Position numbers and translations under genes: made by a program. A stretch of DNA of 64,000 nucleotides from Gloeophyllum trabeum ATCC 11539. Lineage: Eukaryota; Basidiomycota; Agaricomycetes; Gloeophyllales; Gloeophyllaceae. Location of the stretch: positions 1,171,714-1,235,713 of the forward strand of contig NW_006920418.1 in the NCBI RefSeq assembly GCF_000344685.1, given 5' to 3'. This document shows positions 24,642 to 37,000 of this stretch, piece after piece. The notes under the pieces are model-generated. The model did no database searches. It was not told where the DNA came from and saw only the letters and a program-made list of their open reading frames with translations. Numbering within the stretch: position 1 is the first letter of the stretch; each line of letters opens with the position of its first letter.

Positions 24642-25770
24642 GTTAGAGTTTGTCTAGGTGAGGGATTCCAACGAGATAGTTCATTTATGAGACGAGCAGG
24701 GACTCGGATACGATACGAGGCCGACCACTTTCAGCCACAACGTCGATACCCGCCGGATCAGGTTACACATCCGCGCACGGCTGTGATCCGATCTAAGATC
24801 GACCGACTCGACGTCAGAGTCGCTACGAAACCTGATTGGCTGAGGAACGCCGCGTTGTTCAAGAATGCCTCGGTTGCAACCACGTCTCAGCGACACCGCA
24901 CCCAGACAGCCTCCGGTACCTTTTGACAAAATGGCTTCCCTCTGCGTGCCTCCTGTTTCGTGCATCACACAGCTTGAAACGCTGGGATTTACACAGCTAT
25001 CAACAGAAACAAATTCTCAATTCTTATATATCGTATGAAACCCTCGGTCCCAGCTTACACTACTTGTTGCCGTAATGGGAGCCTTAGCAAGGGGAACTCT
25101 CAGTTGCTCGTGCAACTCCGTGGGCGGATGGATGTCGTGCCTCCGGCGCCGCACTGCCTGTCCGGCAGTCTTTTCTCATAATCTCTTCACAAGCGCATTT
25201 TTGGCATGCTGTAGTGATATAAGAGTGTTATCTCCCGTCACTTCTTTCCCGACGCGCATTCACCACGAGCTACCTAAGACATTGGCCCTGGAATCTACTA
25301 GTAGTAAGTTTATCGCCTGTACTACCGATACTGTCTGTTTCGATACTCAGGCTATCACAGGCCTCGGCTGGTGCTCGCTGTGATCATAACTCCAATCAAC
25401 CTATTGCATTCTTCTCCCTGGAAGTTCGGACCTCGTACTGCCAGTGGTACCTGTCCATCACACCGTAACACGTGCGTGTATTTTTAACTCATTTGGTGAT
25501 CCCTGATTGGTCCTCGCTGCGACTATGCAGCGTCGATTGCCACTTGCTTTCCAGAAATAGCGTTTGGGCACAGGCGGCTGTGCACCGATAGTTCATTCAG
25601 TCCGCTCGACCCGTCCGCAGCGGGCATTCTTTTGGGCGTTAGGCTGTTGGTTGAGACGCAGCTAAAGTTCATCGCAGCTTATAAAGAGACTATCTGCACT
25701 GTGACTATGTTATCTCCCCTCTTCTCGATATCTCACACTTGCCAGTGCCACATCCAACGTACCCCAGGAG
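24642..25770. promoter_or_regulatory. Divergent intergenic region
   Basis: About 1.1 kb between the GT-B-like gene (-) and the membrane-protein gene (+). It holds both promoters; no further gene recognised. Confidence 0.5.
25680..25685 (+). promoter_or_regulatory. TATA-like element
   Basis: TATAAA about 90 bases upstream of the ATG at 25771, at a plausible distance for a core promoter. Function not shown. Confidence 0.4.
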
Positions 25771-26873
25771 ATGTCGTCGGAATCACTTAACTATGCCAAG
25801 TTGGGAGGCATACATTCAGTGGCTGCTGCCGTCGTCTTTGCCGTGGCGTATCTACCATTGCTCGGGTACAACATCGTCCGCGCTTTCCAGCGGCCGACAT
25901 ACGTCCTAATTGCGTTAGCACTTTTTTGCGCAAGTGAGGCATGCTCCTTTGTTAATAATATTTTATCTAATATGTCGTGCTTCTTCAGTCCGTGTATCCG
26001 CATTTGCTATCCGCGCCGCGCTTGCGGCGTCATCTACTGCAGGCGAAAATGAAGATCTGTTCATCGCGGAGCAAATCCTTTACAACGCGGGTTTCTTTGG
26101 CCTTCTTTATTCAGCGTACACGCTGGTACTCGACCGGTAGGCTGCCATCCTAACTCTCTTGTTTCCATCTCACTCGCGCTCTATGACAGTGACCAAATGG
26201 CGGGACAGCGGGATATGCCTGGACTATTCGGCTTGGCCACTCGCATCACAAGGAACCGCCACCTCATCCGTATTGCGCTCCTCGTTGCCGTAGTAATAGG
26301 TATAAATGGAGCTATAGACGAGATTTCGGGTGGGACCAGCAGCAAAGTGTCGACCGGCGAAACGCTGAGAAGAGCGTCTACCTACGTCTTCCTGGCAGTG
26401 ACCATTCTCATGGCGTTCCGGACGTTTGTCCTTGCATTGGAGCACGGTAACAGTCCACCAGGTTAGCTGGAACATCCTTGTAACTATACCACCTGCTGAT
26501 TTCCCGCTCGGTTTTTAGGGTACAACACCGAAATCGAGCTGGGCAACTACACGAGCCCTATAAGCAATCCAGCCTTCGGCGCTCGGCACGGCATCTTCGT
26601 CCTTGCTGCTATATCCATCTTGCTCCTGGTTCGGGATATTTTCTATACGGTCACGCTGGGTTCTACGAACGCTTCCATGGAAGCGAAAGCGACCAACGAA
26701 ACATTCTTCTATCCTTTGGTGGCGCTTCCCGAGCTACTGGCTGTGGTTTTGTTTGCCGTGCCAGGATTGGTGCCATCTAGGCGGGAGTTGCAGATGTACT
26801 CAGCGGTCAGTCCCATATATTTCCACATTGACTGCGCAAGGCGTACTTACGGAACTTCTTCTAGAAGGCGTGA
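25771..26873 (+). CDS. Seven-helix membrane protein, DUF7702-type
   Basis: Begins MSSESLNYAKLGGIHSVAA and shows seven hydrophobic segments when spliced: VAAAVVFAVAYLPLLGYNIV; YVLIALALFCAIRVSAFAIR; QILYNAGFFGLLYSAYTLVL; IRIALLVAVVIGING; RASTYVFLAVTILMAFRTFV; FVLAAISILLLVRDIFYTV; and ELLAVVLFAVPGLVPSR. Introns lie near 25935-25990, 26140-26188, 26466-26518 and a last one (gtcagt..ttctag) that leads to a two-codon final exon KA then TGA at 26871-26873. The layout and the A(I/L)R..F..R pattern recall fungal DUF7702 and related RTA1-like proteins. These have no established biochemical function. The C-terminus is short. Confidence 0.7.
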
Positions 26874-27298
26874 AAATTGGTGTCCGCGCGGAGGTGTTCA
26901 TGTATTACTAAATCATAATTGGTTATGGATCTGTATATTTATTCGAAACTCCTGCTTGTCCCGAGCTCCGAACTTATGGAACAGCATAGGATACCTCAAA
27001 CGAGCCTGTGCTCCGTAATCATTAGGCATTAATACTACTTATTATGGACTCGCTTTGGAGGCGAAAGATTGTTTGGTAGCAGAAGTCAGTCTGTGCTCTG
27101 TTGTGGCTCAGTGCTACCTTGTGTAAGAATTGGGAGTGTCCCCACAGTTGGTGGCAGCCAATCACGGCGAAGGATTATGAGAGAAGCACGTGTGAACCCC
27201 ATTTGGCATGCTCGGCATTACGTCCGACTCGAGATACCGAAGGCAAGCACACCACGCTCGACTGCTCTTCCCCTCAGCGCTCAGCTGCTCCTGCTATT
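26874..27298. other. Intergenic region
   Basis: About 425 bases: 3' side of the seven-helix protein gene and promoter of the transporter gene. No gene seen. Confidence 0.5.
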
Positions 27299-30200
27299 AT
27301 GTCGCGCTCGCCGTCAAGACCGTTAGATATTGGTTCTCCTCGTCGAGAATCACGGCTATCAGTTCCTGAGCCTAGCGACTCGCCCTCTCCACATCCGGCA
27401 AACGTCTCAGGTACACCTGACTTGCGTACCCTCCGTGCGCAATACACTGGAACGCCACCTTTGCCTAACATCCCTCCCAGGTCAGTCGCTGGCACTCCGA
27501 GAAGTGGAGGAAGTGGCCTAGGGCAGAGTGTGCCGCGTAACGGAAGCTCGCCGTCGCTGCAGCACAAGACGTCTGCCTCGCCGCTGGCGCAGAGGTTATC
27601 TGGGCTGCGTGATTTTCAGAGCGATGCCTCCGGCTCTCAATCGCGGGACTTGGCTTCACAGGGTGGTCTCAGCGCCACGAGACCTGATGGATCATCGAGC
27701 AACGATAGTAGTGAAGGTCTCACGCTTGATGCTCTCCCGGACGAAGAGAAGGCGAAGGTATTGAGGAGACATCTCGTTTCTAAGGATGAGAGAGAACGCC
27801 AAAGCGCCGCCGAGGATGCGGGCTCGACAGCTGGGTCGTACAATGGAGCGTCTAAGAGACATGATGACTCGGCCGGCACGTCCAGACGTTCCTCCACGGT
27901 CTTCCGTTTGACCAGAGAAGACACGGAACCGTTTCCAATACCATATCAAGCACCGGGTGCCGACATAACGTTCGTCAGACACTGAGTTGTAGTACGTTGT
28001 ACTAACCACTTTCCCAGTCATGATGTGTACAAATGGCACACGCAGACCAGTAGACGTCCTCGAGCTGCGTCCTTCGCTGGGTCCACCGCCCCGCAAGATC
28101 CTGCATTTGAGCACATCCACGAACCCGGCGGATTCAGGCGGAATTACGTGCTGCTGAAGGCTAATCAACAGGGGGCGCAGCCGAGGATCCTGCGAAGCTT
28201 TATAGACTTCCTCTATGTATATGGGCACTTTGTGCGTAATTTATCGTGTTGTTTGTTCACGTGCAGACTGTTTATACCCTTGCTATTGGTTGTGGCAGGC
28301 TGGTGAAGAGCTTGACGAAGATGAAGACCTCGAAGACATAGCGGAAGAAGATGAGGGAGCCGTTGTCCTACCCGGTTCTTCCGCTCCTTTCTTCGAAGGT
28401 CCTGCCGAGGCGGGTACGCTGGCCGTCGATATCGAGAGTCGTGCCGGTGCTATTGGGAAGGACGCGCATGAGCGGACGCCTCTTCTACCTGGCCACGCTC
28501 AGGGGAGGTCGAAATCAAGATCTCGATTGAGAAGGGCCTCTAGTGTTGGACCACGCGGAGATGCGACTGTCACGGATGCGGTGCTTATGGTGTGCTTTTA
28601 TCTGCCTCGTCAATTGCTTTCTCCTCATTCTCCCAATCAGTTGATGAAGTCCTTCGTTGGCACTGGGATATTGTTCTTGGGCAAAGCGTAAGCCTGTGAA
28701 TTATATTCAGGTCTGGCTTGACAACTGATTTTGCTCTCGGACATCCTTTCGATCTGGTTTAATGTTGGACGCTACTGAACCAGTTTCATGAATGGAGGAC
28801 TGTTGTTCTCAGTTCTGACGTTGTCATTCATTGCTCTCATATCTCTGTACTCATTTCTGTTGCTCGTGAAGACGAAATTCATCGTTCCGGGAAGCTTCGG
28901 TGGTAAGTCGGATTCTTCTGCAGATCATTGGCTTGACTAAATAACGCGCGTCATGTGACAGATATCGGTGGCGAACTGTATGGTCCCTGGTTCAGATATG
29001 CTATCCTGACTTCCATCACAGTCTCTCAGCTTGGATTTGTGTCAGCATATACAATTTTCGTGTCCGAAAATCTGCAGGTGCGTCTTACACTTGCGGTGCC
29101 CGCTCGTAAGGAGAAATCAATCCATCTCACCCCTTTAGGCTTTCGTGTTGGGTATAACGAAATGCGCGAAGCTCATTTCAATCCCATACTTTATCCTTAT
29201 GCAGCTGGTTATCTTCCTTCCGATGGTGCTTATCCGCAACCTCGCCAAGCTCAGCACTGCCGCGCTTGTGGCAGATGCGTTCATTGTTGCCGGCTTACTG
29301 TACATCTTCGGGAGTGAAGTCAGCATCATTGCGGATAGGGGCGTTGCAGACGTTGCATTGTTCAACTCGAAGGATTTCCCCCTGTTGATTGGGTGAGTGC
29401 TTCAGGATCGCTGTTTACTGATCGATCTAAACTGTTTTAAATAGGACTGCGGTGTTTTCTTTCGAAGGGATCGGCTTAGTATGTTTCCTGATCTGCACGA
29501 CTGCAAGCCAGAAACTCAATATGTCGTTGTAGGTCATCCCCATCAGCGATGCCATGCGCGAACCTCGGAAATTCCCTGCTGTCTTGACTGGTGTTATGCT
29601 CTTCTTGATGGGTAAGAAATCGCGTGTATCAATCTCATGGCAGATGTAGTCTGATTAGTGTCCGCCCAGTCTTGTTCGGTGGAGGCGGTGCACTGGCATA
29701 CATGACTTTTGGGTCCGATATCAAGACCGTAGTGATTACTAACTTGGACCAGAGTAGTAAGATGGTGCAAGTGGCGAGTATCGTGCAATGCGTGTGGATA
29801 AAACCTCAGATCCTTACGATTTCGGGCAGGTCCAATTTTTGTACTCCATCGCCATCCTACTTTCCGTGCCGTTGCAGCTGTTCCCTGCGGTCCGCATTAT
29901 GGAGAATGGCATCTTTACCCGTAGCGGTAAAGGCGACACGAAGGTCAAATGGCTGAAGAACGTGTTCAGGTTCCTGATCGTGATCTGCTGTTCCCTCTTG
30001 GCTTGGGCGGGGGCTGCGGATCTGGACAAGTTTGTGTCGTTTATCGGAAGTTTCGCTTGGTGGGTGATACCTTTGCTTATCCCCGGCAGTTTCTGACAAT
30101 CTATTGCAAGTGTACCGCTTTGCTACGTGTACCCGGCTATGCTGCACTACAAGGTGGCTCGCACCAGGCGGCAGAGGATCGCTGACATTGCGCTTATGAT

Positions 30201-30377
30201 TTTCGGTATGGCTGCCGCTATCTATACTACGGTGCAGACAGTACAGGTGAGTAGCGCACTATCGACACTTTGGCCAAAGATAGCTGATTTTCGATATTCC
30301 AGTTGATGGTAGCGTCCGGACCTGGAGAAGGGGCGCCGAACATCGGCGAATGCGACCTTCCTGTATCAGGGCGTTAA
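27299..30377 (+). CDS. AAAP-family amino-acid transporter, vacuolar AVT3/AVT4-like
   Basis: Likely exports amino acids from the vacuole, as yeast Avt3/Avt4 do. A long hydrophilic N-terminal region (about 350-400 residues, rich in Ser/Pro/Arg) starts MSRSPSRPLDIGSPRRES and contains acidic patches (ELDEDEDLEDIAEEDEGA) and an RTPLLPG-type dileucine-like sequence (ERTPLLPGHAQG), which could serve vacuolar sorting. The transporter core then begins LMLMKSFVGTGILFLGKAF, the TM1 hallmark of the family. It continues through FIALISLYSFLLLV, SITVSQLGFVSAYTIFV, YFILMQLVIFLPMVLIRN, TAVFSFEGIGLVIPISDAMR, VLFGGGGALAYMTFG, FLYSIAILLSVPLQLFPAVR and ALMIFGMAAAIYTTVQT. The tail ends DLPVSGR before TAA at 30375-30377. 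About ten short introns were needed to join the exons. Confidence 0.9.
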
Positions 30378-30819
30378 GCTCGAGGATCAGCTCCTCATAA
30401 GAGTTAGTGAGCCACCTAGGTGGCTTAGTATGTCCAAGGACAGGTTTCGCCTACCGCTCGACCTATGCGAGAACGTTGAAATCTTCTTGAAAGGCTCCAT
30501 TGGCATATCTCTTGGTTACATGTGCATCATATTCATCAGTCTCGTAATGTAGATACTCTAGCCCATCGCAATCACTAATGCTGTCAACTTGCGAACCATG
30601 TAACCATGCTACAAGTGCAGAGGTTTAATAATGCCAGGTGTTTGATCAGGCAGCCACTTATACGTGCCCAATCTCAGGCGTCTTCGGGATTTGCCAGGAT
30701 CACTCACCAACTTCCCCAATCAACCGCCACTCCATCCTGGGCTGCTAGGCCGCTGTCTTACCGATTCTTACATTCTCAGTCGCCGTCCCGACAACAGGCA
30801 TTCGACTCAGGACTACGGT
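30378..30819. other. Intergenic region
   Basis: About 440 bases between the transporter and the DnaJ gene. An ORF from 30606 encodes an Arg-rich, presequence-like stretch but does not join in frame to the J-domain protein. I treat it as leader sequence. Confidence 0.45.
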
Positions 30820-31911
30820 ATGTCTACAGAGGCCTCATCATCATCTGCTTCGGCAGCAAACACGAGAAGCGAAGTAGCACGTCCCGCCGCCGATGAAGAC
30901 ATCGAGAAGTTACTTAGCAGGGAAGCCTCGGCATTCCAGAGGGAGATTGAGGTCGAAAGGATTTTGAAGGCTTTCAAGTTGAAGTACGTCTGCTACGTAT
31001 CCCTCTGCGGTTGCCGCTTGTCCAGCTCAATATATGAGGGCGATGGCTCATCATGTGAACCGTACAGTCCCTACGATATTCTCGACGTGAACGAGACCGC
31101 CACGACAGAAGAGATCAAACGTCGATACAGGCAACTGTCGCTTTGTGAGCATATCACCCGCACCCCCAGCAGCGCGACCACCATCGTGGTTGCGCTTTCC
31201 ATCCTCCACATGGTCTATTTATTGATTAAACAAATGTACGTTATGTGATATACAGTTATCCATCCTGACAAGACCCCCCACGTCCGTGCTCCAGATGCCT
31301 TTGACATATTGAAGAAGGTGAGTTGCACAGTCTCACAACAAGGCATCCTACTTCCCCAAGTGCGTCGCCTGGATGAGTGTTTCTGATTCTGTCCATGATA
31401 GGCCGAAAGCGATCTAAGCGATGCCAAAGTTCGCGAAGAATTGGATGCTGTCATCAAACAGGCGCGCCTTCTCGTACTGAAGAGTCATGGTCTCCCGTCC
31501 GCGACGACGGATGACGATCCCAAACTCAAAGATCTCCAACCTCCATTCAAAGTTCAGCTCAGGGAGAAGAGTAAGGATCTCCTTATTGAGGAAGAAGTTC
31601 GGAGGCGCAAGTAAGTTCTAGGATAGTCCGGACAATTGTCTTCGCAATAATGCGTCTGCATTGATAGGGCGATAAAGATGAATTTGGCTAATGAGGGATT
31701 GGAAGCGAGAAAGAAGGAAGAGGAAGTTATATCCAAGAAGAGAAAGGTTGAAGAAGAGAAGGCATGGGAAGGTATGGACCTGACATTTTTTCATAGGTGG
31801 CTCATTGACTGATTTGCGGCAGATGGGCGAGAGCAACGCGTGGGTAGCTGGAGGAACTTCTCCAATGCCAAGAAGAAGAAGAAGACGAAGGGACCCGCTT
31901 TACTGGGTTAA
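30820..31911 (+). CDS. J-domain protein, DNAJC8/Spf31 homologue
   Basis: Co-chaperone of the DNAJC8 family (S. pombe Spf31), nuclear proteins linked to pre-mRNA splicing. Starts MSTEASSSSASAANTRSE; then EASAFQREIEVERILKAF, and splicing gives LNPYDILDVNETATTEEIKR, RRYRQLSLFIHPDK, with the HPD tripeptide that activates Hsp70. Then come AFDILKKAESDLSDAKVREE and a long charged coiled region rich in Lys/Glu/Arg (VRRRKAIKMNLANEGLEARK). The C-terminus reads VGSWRNFSNAKKKKKTKG and ends ALLG, matching the SWRNF box of DNAJC8. Introns are near 30985-31063, 31144-31252, 31319-31402, 31612-31668 and 31772-31823. About 225-230 aa, near the family size. Confidence 0.9.
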
Positions 31912-32125
31912 TGTGCACTATCCTGTCCTCGTCTCCGTCCCATTGCTGGCCTGAAGAGCTCAAGTTGTTATTTACGGGACTCCCGCTGTATTATTATACC
32001 ATTTGCTTATTGTGATAGAAGGCCCAAGTACATTCTCGATAGGTAATATACGGCAAAGAAGATTTGGGTGAATATGGAACACTGTCCTTGCGGTGCCTTC
32101 GAGGGGCAGGGATGAGCTGCCCTTC
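31912..32125. other. Convergent intergenic region
   Basis: Short 3' to 3' spacer between the J-domain gene and RMI1. Nothing else seen. Confidence 0.6.
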
Positions 32126-33715
32126 TCAGTCAGATATGTCGATTACATCGTCTTGCGCCTGAGTCCTCAGCCGGACTCGCCTGGAAGGCATAGGAACATT
32201 CTCCTTCTCTTCTTCGTCGTCATCAATCTCTATAACATCTGTATCAACTATCCTGGCTGCATCTGAAGTACTTCCGGTCGATGAAAAGTCCAAGATAGAC
32301 GGGGGGCCCAGACCCAAGGCTCGAGCTGCATTCCTTTCAACCTGCGATAAGTGCTCCAGTGCTGCTTCATCGAGTTCGAAACTGTCATCATCGAAACCGT
32401 CAGAGCTAGGCATGCGCCCGGCACCTGGATCATTATCATCTGGAGGGATGTGTGCCGCATAATCCGTGGGTGGTCGTGAGGACGAAGCGCCCGGGGAGGA
32501 CAAGAAGTGCTCCGAGGCAAGATTTGCGCACGGATTTTGCCCCGAACTCGACGAGCCCTGTGCGAAGTAACGGGATGCTTGTCCTTCGGATGGGCGGGCA
32601 GCCTCTGCATGAGGCAACCTAGGCGCTTTGCGCCGGCGCTCGTCATCCTCTGAGTCTGGATCCAGCGCCGCAGCAGACATCGTTCCCAGCGGGTTACGGA
32701 GCACATTGATTCTAGGTACGTTGGCGGGCCCCGCTATGGGTCGAGCTTGGGGCTCGGGATGGACGTCAGCAGCCACCTGGAACGATGCAGATTGATCTCC
32801 AACGGGCCTATCTGCATCAAGATTACCGCCTTGGGATTCCGGTGCATCCTCTAGTCTTCAACGCGCAGGAATTGTCAGCAAGCCGAGATGACCATGTACC
32901 TTGGTCTTACCCCATTCGTAACCTGATACCTCTTACAAAGTTTTCATCCTGCTTTTCTTCGAGCTCTGCTACTTGATGACCCCTCAGGACAACGGTCGAA
33001 GGTTCAAGGAAAGCGATTCCTCTGCGAAAGAGAACGTTTTGTAGGACCATCTAATGTCACTATCAGCTCGACACTTCTTGAGGCAACAGGGAAGGCATGA
33101 ATAGACATGATACAATAACATGAGGCGAAGCTCGATAGGCGAGATACTGACTTTATATCCCAGAGGAGTTTCACCGAGCTCCAACTGCGGTAATTTGCGA
33201 TACTCGACCGCTTTGATGGATAGGTTACCGTCGCTCAATTGGAACCGAAGCATCGAGCGGGGATAACGTGGGATTGGGCCTTCATCTTCGTCGCCTTCCT
33301 GTCCCAGACCAGCTAGATCAGCTCGGTCTAAACGGGTCTGTCTGACATTTTGTAGAGAGAAAGCGCTTTGCCCTATATCTGTTATGGCAGAAATCTGAAC
33401 GAGAATTGGGCCCTGTAGTCGCATGCCATCGTATGTGAATATGTCGGGTGGGAGACCGGTTCCAGGAACGGTGGAATCCTGCAGATCAGACTGAAGAAAC
33501 TGTGCTTCAACGTTATGGATGATATTTTGAAGATCCGTGGACGGGTCGAGTTTCAAATTTTCTAATATGTACTCATAACATTGCTCCAGCCATCCCTAGG
33601 ATCATGCCTGTCAGTAAACGTCTCAACATAATCGGAACATACAACATACGGGGTGCACTTGCGGTCTAGGGTAAGAACGCTGTACCCACTGGACCAATTG
33701 ATACGGGACCGACAT
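32126..33715 (-). CDS. RMI1-like subunit of the RecQ helicase-Top3-Rmi1 complex
   Basis: OB-fold scaffold that supports double Holliday junction dissolution by RecQ helicase and topoisomerase III in the nucleus. Exon 1 starts MSVPYQLVQWVQRSYPRPQV; it splices (GTATGT..CCTAG) to GWLEQCYEYILENLKLDPST. Next come SDLQDSTVPGTGLPPDI, GPILVQISAITDIGQSAFSL, RSMLRFQLSDGNLSIKAVEY and LGETPLGYK. After an intron the protein continues VLQNVLFRRGIAFLEPSTVV and LRGHQVAELEEKQDENF, the typical end of the RMI1 OB-fold. A ~215-residue disordered tail follows. It carries two short Val/Ile runs next to acidic residues, TDVIEIDDDEEE and DDVIDISD, the latter at the very C-terminus. These look like SUMO-interacting motifs (inference). 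Confidence 0.87.
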
Positions 33716-34028
33716 TGGAATGCTGATGAAAGGATTATATCAGTTTTGCTGCAACTCGAAGTGACTTGCTGCGACGGGCAAAGCCACCAACACTCGACGC
33801 GACCGTGGCACGTGAAGGATGTTGGGAGACGCGAGTGTGGCACCGGCAAACGTATATTATAATTAGATTACAAATTGATACACGTGGTTCTCGCGTGGAT
33901 GTCGGAAAGTGACCATTCCTGGTCTAACGCACATCCATTCGTTCCGCCATTCCATTCAATTGAGCTTATACACGTTTTCATTCTTCCAGGTCTACTGCTG
34001 CTCGAATAGTTAAACGCTGTACTTGGTT
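33716..34028. promoter_or_regulatory. Divergent promoter region, RMI1 / paladin-like
   Basis: About 310 bases between divergent starts, presumed to drive both genes. Confidence 0.5.
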
Positions 34029-37000
34029 ATGGATACAGGCCTTGCCAGGATCAGATCGTCGGTAGGCGCTTCGGGTGACACACCATCTTCTGTGCCAGTC
34101 GGACCGCATAACGGTGTTTATAATCCTATACCGTCCACCATACAACACACGCGTTCTCTTGCTGGGACACCCGTTTCACGAAGCACGACGAGTGAACTAT
34201 ACCTCTCAGCTACGCGAAAGGAGTCTTCGTCTGGTACCGGATCAGACCTCATGTCCCATCTGCAGCGTTCGGGTCCGTCCATTGTCAAGACACGTTCTGG
34301 CAGCGTGTTATCTCGGGGTTTTATCTTGAAGACAGACTACTACCCATCAGGTCCGTCGTTTTCGGAGCGATGTAGGTATACTTGCTCAGAGACATGCAGG
34401 AAGGGCCCTGGATCTTGATCTCAATGTACACGGTGCTCCAAACTTCAGGGCCCCTAGGCAAGGAAATCTCAATATATTTGGTGCCGCGCAACCTCGAACA
34501 CAGGGTCTTCGAGCAATCCTTTCTATTCTGCGTGCCCGACCGAATACAGCAAACCCGACCCACGTGGTATGGTTTTCTACGAGAGAGGAACCTATCAGTA
34601 TGCACAGTTGCCCTACTCGAATGAATAGTCAAAGCTGATGTACGGGACCCAGTATATATATCTGGACGACCGTTCGTACTTCGTGATGCATCAGAGCCTC
34701 GGCGAACGCTGAAGATATCCGATCGCGCCGAGAATCTAGAAGATATAGAGAGACGTCTTAAGAATGATATTCTTCAAGAAGCTACCAAGTGAGTCAGATA
34801 ATTCCATCTGTGTGTGTTGCAAACCACATTATTTGACGGTAGGTACGGTGGCCTTATACTGACCCACAATGAAGTTGGTACGTAGTAAACTCAGACTACT
34901 GAGTTGACTTTTAAAGTCTCTGCAGCTTCAGACAGTGGCGAAGGTGCTATATTACCGACATGGACGGCAGCCGATGCCAGCAACGTGAAGACATCGCGAG
35001 AGGTATGGGAAAACATGGCCAGGGATGGGTGGAACGTCGAGGTATGTCTGTAGTCTTCAATCCGTCTCATATCTGCCTCCCGGTCATGACACCGTTTCTT
35101 GCAGTACTATCGGTAAGCGAAAATCATTCATTCATAGCTTTGCTGCTGACACTTGAACTAGTATCCCTATCTCACCCGAGCGGCCGATTGAAGTCAGAGT
35201 TATATGTCACTTGCCAGCTTCACCATGATCATTGATGGGTTTCTAGGATAACTATCTAGATGCCTATCTCTCCGTGATCAAGAAGACAGACCCACTTACT
35301 ACTGCTCTCGTATTCTCGTGTGGCATGGGTGCTGTCCGGACAACGTTCGCCATGGTTGCGGCTACTCTGATCAGAAGGAAGCAGTTGTTGCAGGCCGGCT
35401 TGGACGACCCATTTGCTCGGCGAACCTTGGGTCTCGGATTCAACCCTCCGACGGTCGAGGGGACGAACGGTGCTTGCACAGTAAGCATGGCCTTCGACAC
35501 AAAGATTTTTCAGCTCACCCAGGCTTTATTAGCCGACGAGATCCCCCGCTAGTTCTCCTGTCGGTATTTTGTGTGTGTCTTTTTCGGTGACCTAGTTTAC
35601 ATGATGTTTCCAGGCTCCTGACAGCAAAATCGCACAAGCTCTGGAACAGGCCAATGCTCAACAGGATCTGAATCGTTCTCTACTAAGACTCACTTATATA
35701 CTACAGCGAAGTAACAGTCATTCTTGTCCAGATGATTCAAATTTTTCTTATGCTGACTATCTCGTCAGGTATGGAACAGGGAGACTCCCAGTCTGCAATC
35801 GAACTTCTACTTGACCAGCCGACCCTTCTGGACAAACTAAGAAAGGCACACATGGGCAATTACAGTGCAATATTAAGCTTACTAGGATGCCTCGACAACG
35901 GACTTGCTGCTAAGAGATTGGTGGATCGGGTTATCGATGCTTGTGGGTCCATTCACCTCGGAGGTTTGATCATGCTCTCAGCATCTGTAAGGCGATCATG
36001 TAACGAACCTACGAGAGGATATCCTGTCTCATCGGGTGAGGTACTCACTAACAGTTACCATGGACGAGGGTCCCAGGGAGGAGTTCCTCAACAAGGCTGT
36101 GAGGTCACTGGAGAAGTAGTGCGTCAACCATTCGATATTACACCCTCAACTGGCGTCTGTTGTAGGTATTGACCCGTATCGGCGCAGCTTCTTCATTATC
36201 GCCTTTGCGAGCTATGTGGCTACTCAGGACCAGTTCACGACGACTTTCTCTAACTGGCTGAAGGTAATATAAACTGAGCTCGTCTGACTGAAAGCCACGC
36301 TGACGAATCCCATCAAGGCAAGAACGGAGATATGGAAGTAAGCCAAGGCGCAGGAACTCTCTGCTGACCTCGGTTAATTGGGAGAGCAGTCAGGTTACTT
36401 TCTTGCGAAAAGTCCATGGCTCTCGTCTGAACGTCTTCGCTCCCGTGAACGACCTTTCTGCCCTATCCAAGACAGGGTCCGAGAGCAGAGCCCTAGTGCC
36501 TGGCCAAAAGAATGACATCGCCATTTCTGGTGGCCAGGTCCTTGGGGATGAATACTCAGACCACGTTGTCAAGGTACGTAGTGCATCTCTCTCACATATG
36601 AACGGTTAATCTTAAAGCAGCGCGCGTAGAACCGGAGCGGGATTATCCTCCGAGAAGGGTAAGAACTAGTAACAACTATTCTGGATTGGCGATAATTGAC
36701 CCAATCTATCTGGCCACATCAGAACGCTCTTAAAGTCTGATCAATGGTTGAGTGAGTCTCAACACGTCGAGCGTGGAGTCAGGGGAGCCATAAACTTCCG
36801 AAATATCCCCGGGACTATGATCTATGCATTGGGTCAACCCACTATAGGTGCGATAGACGAGGTCGTCGGGAGGATAAAAAACGCGCACCCGGAAGTAGAC
36901 CACGTCGTATGGATCACATTGAGAGAGGAGCCAATTGTCTATGTTAATGGAGCACCTTACTGCTTGCGAAGAGAGGGGTTCTCTCTGCGAAACATGAAAG

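Noticed and set aside
30606..30900. ORF encoding an Arg/Ser/Gln-rich presequence-like peptide before the J-domain gene
   Set aside because: It is in a different frame and no splice joins it to the J-domain protein, whose own ATG at 30820 matches the family. It is probably leader sequence.
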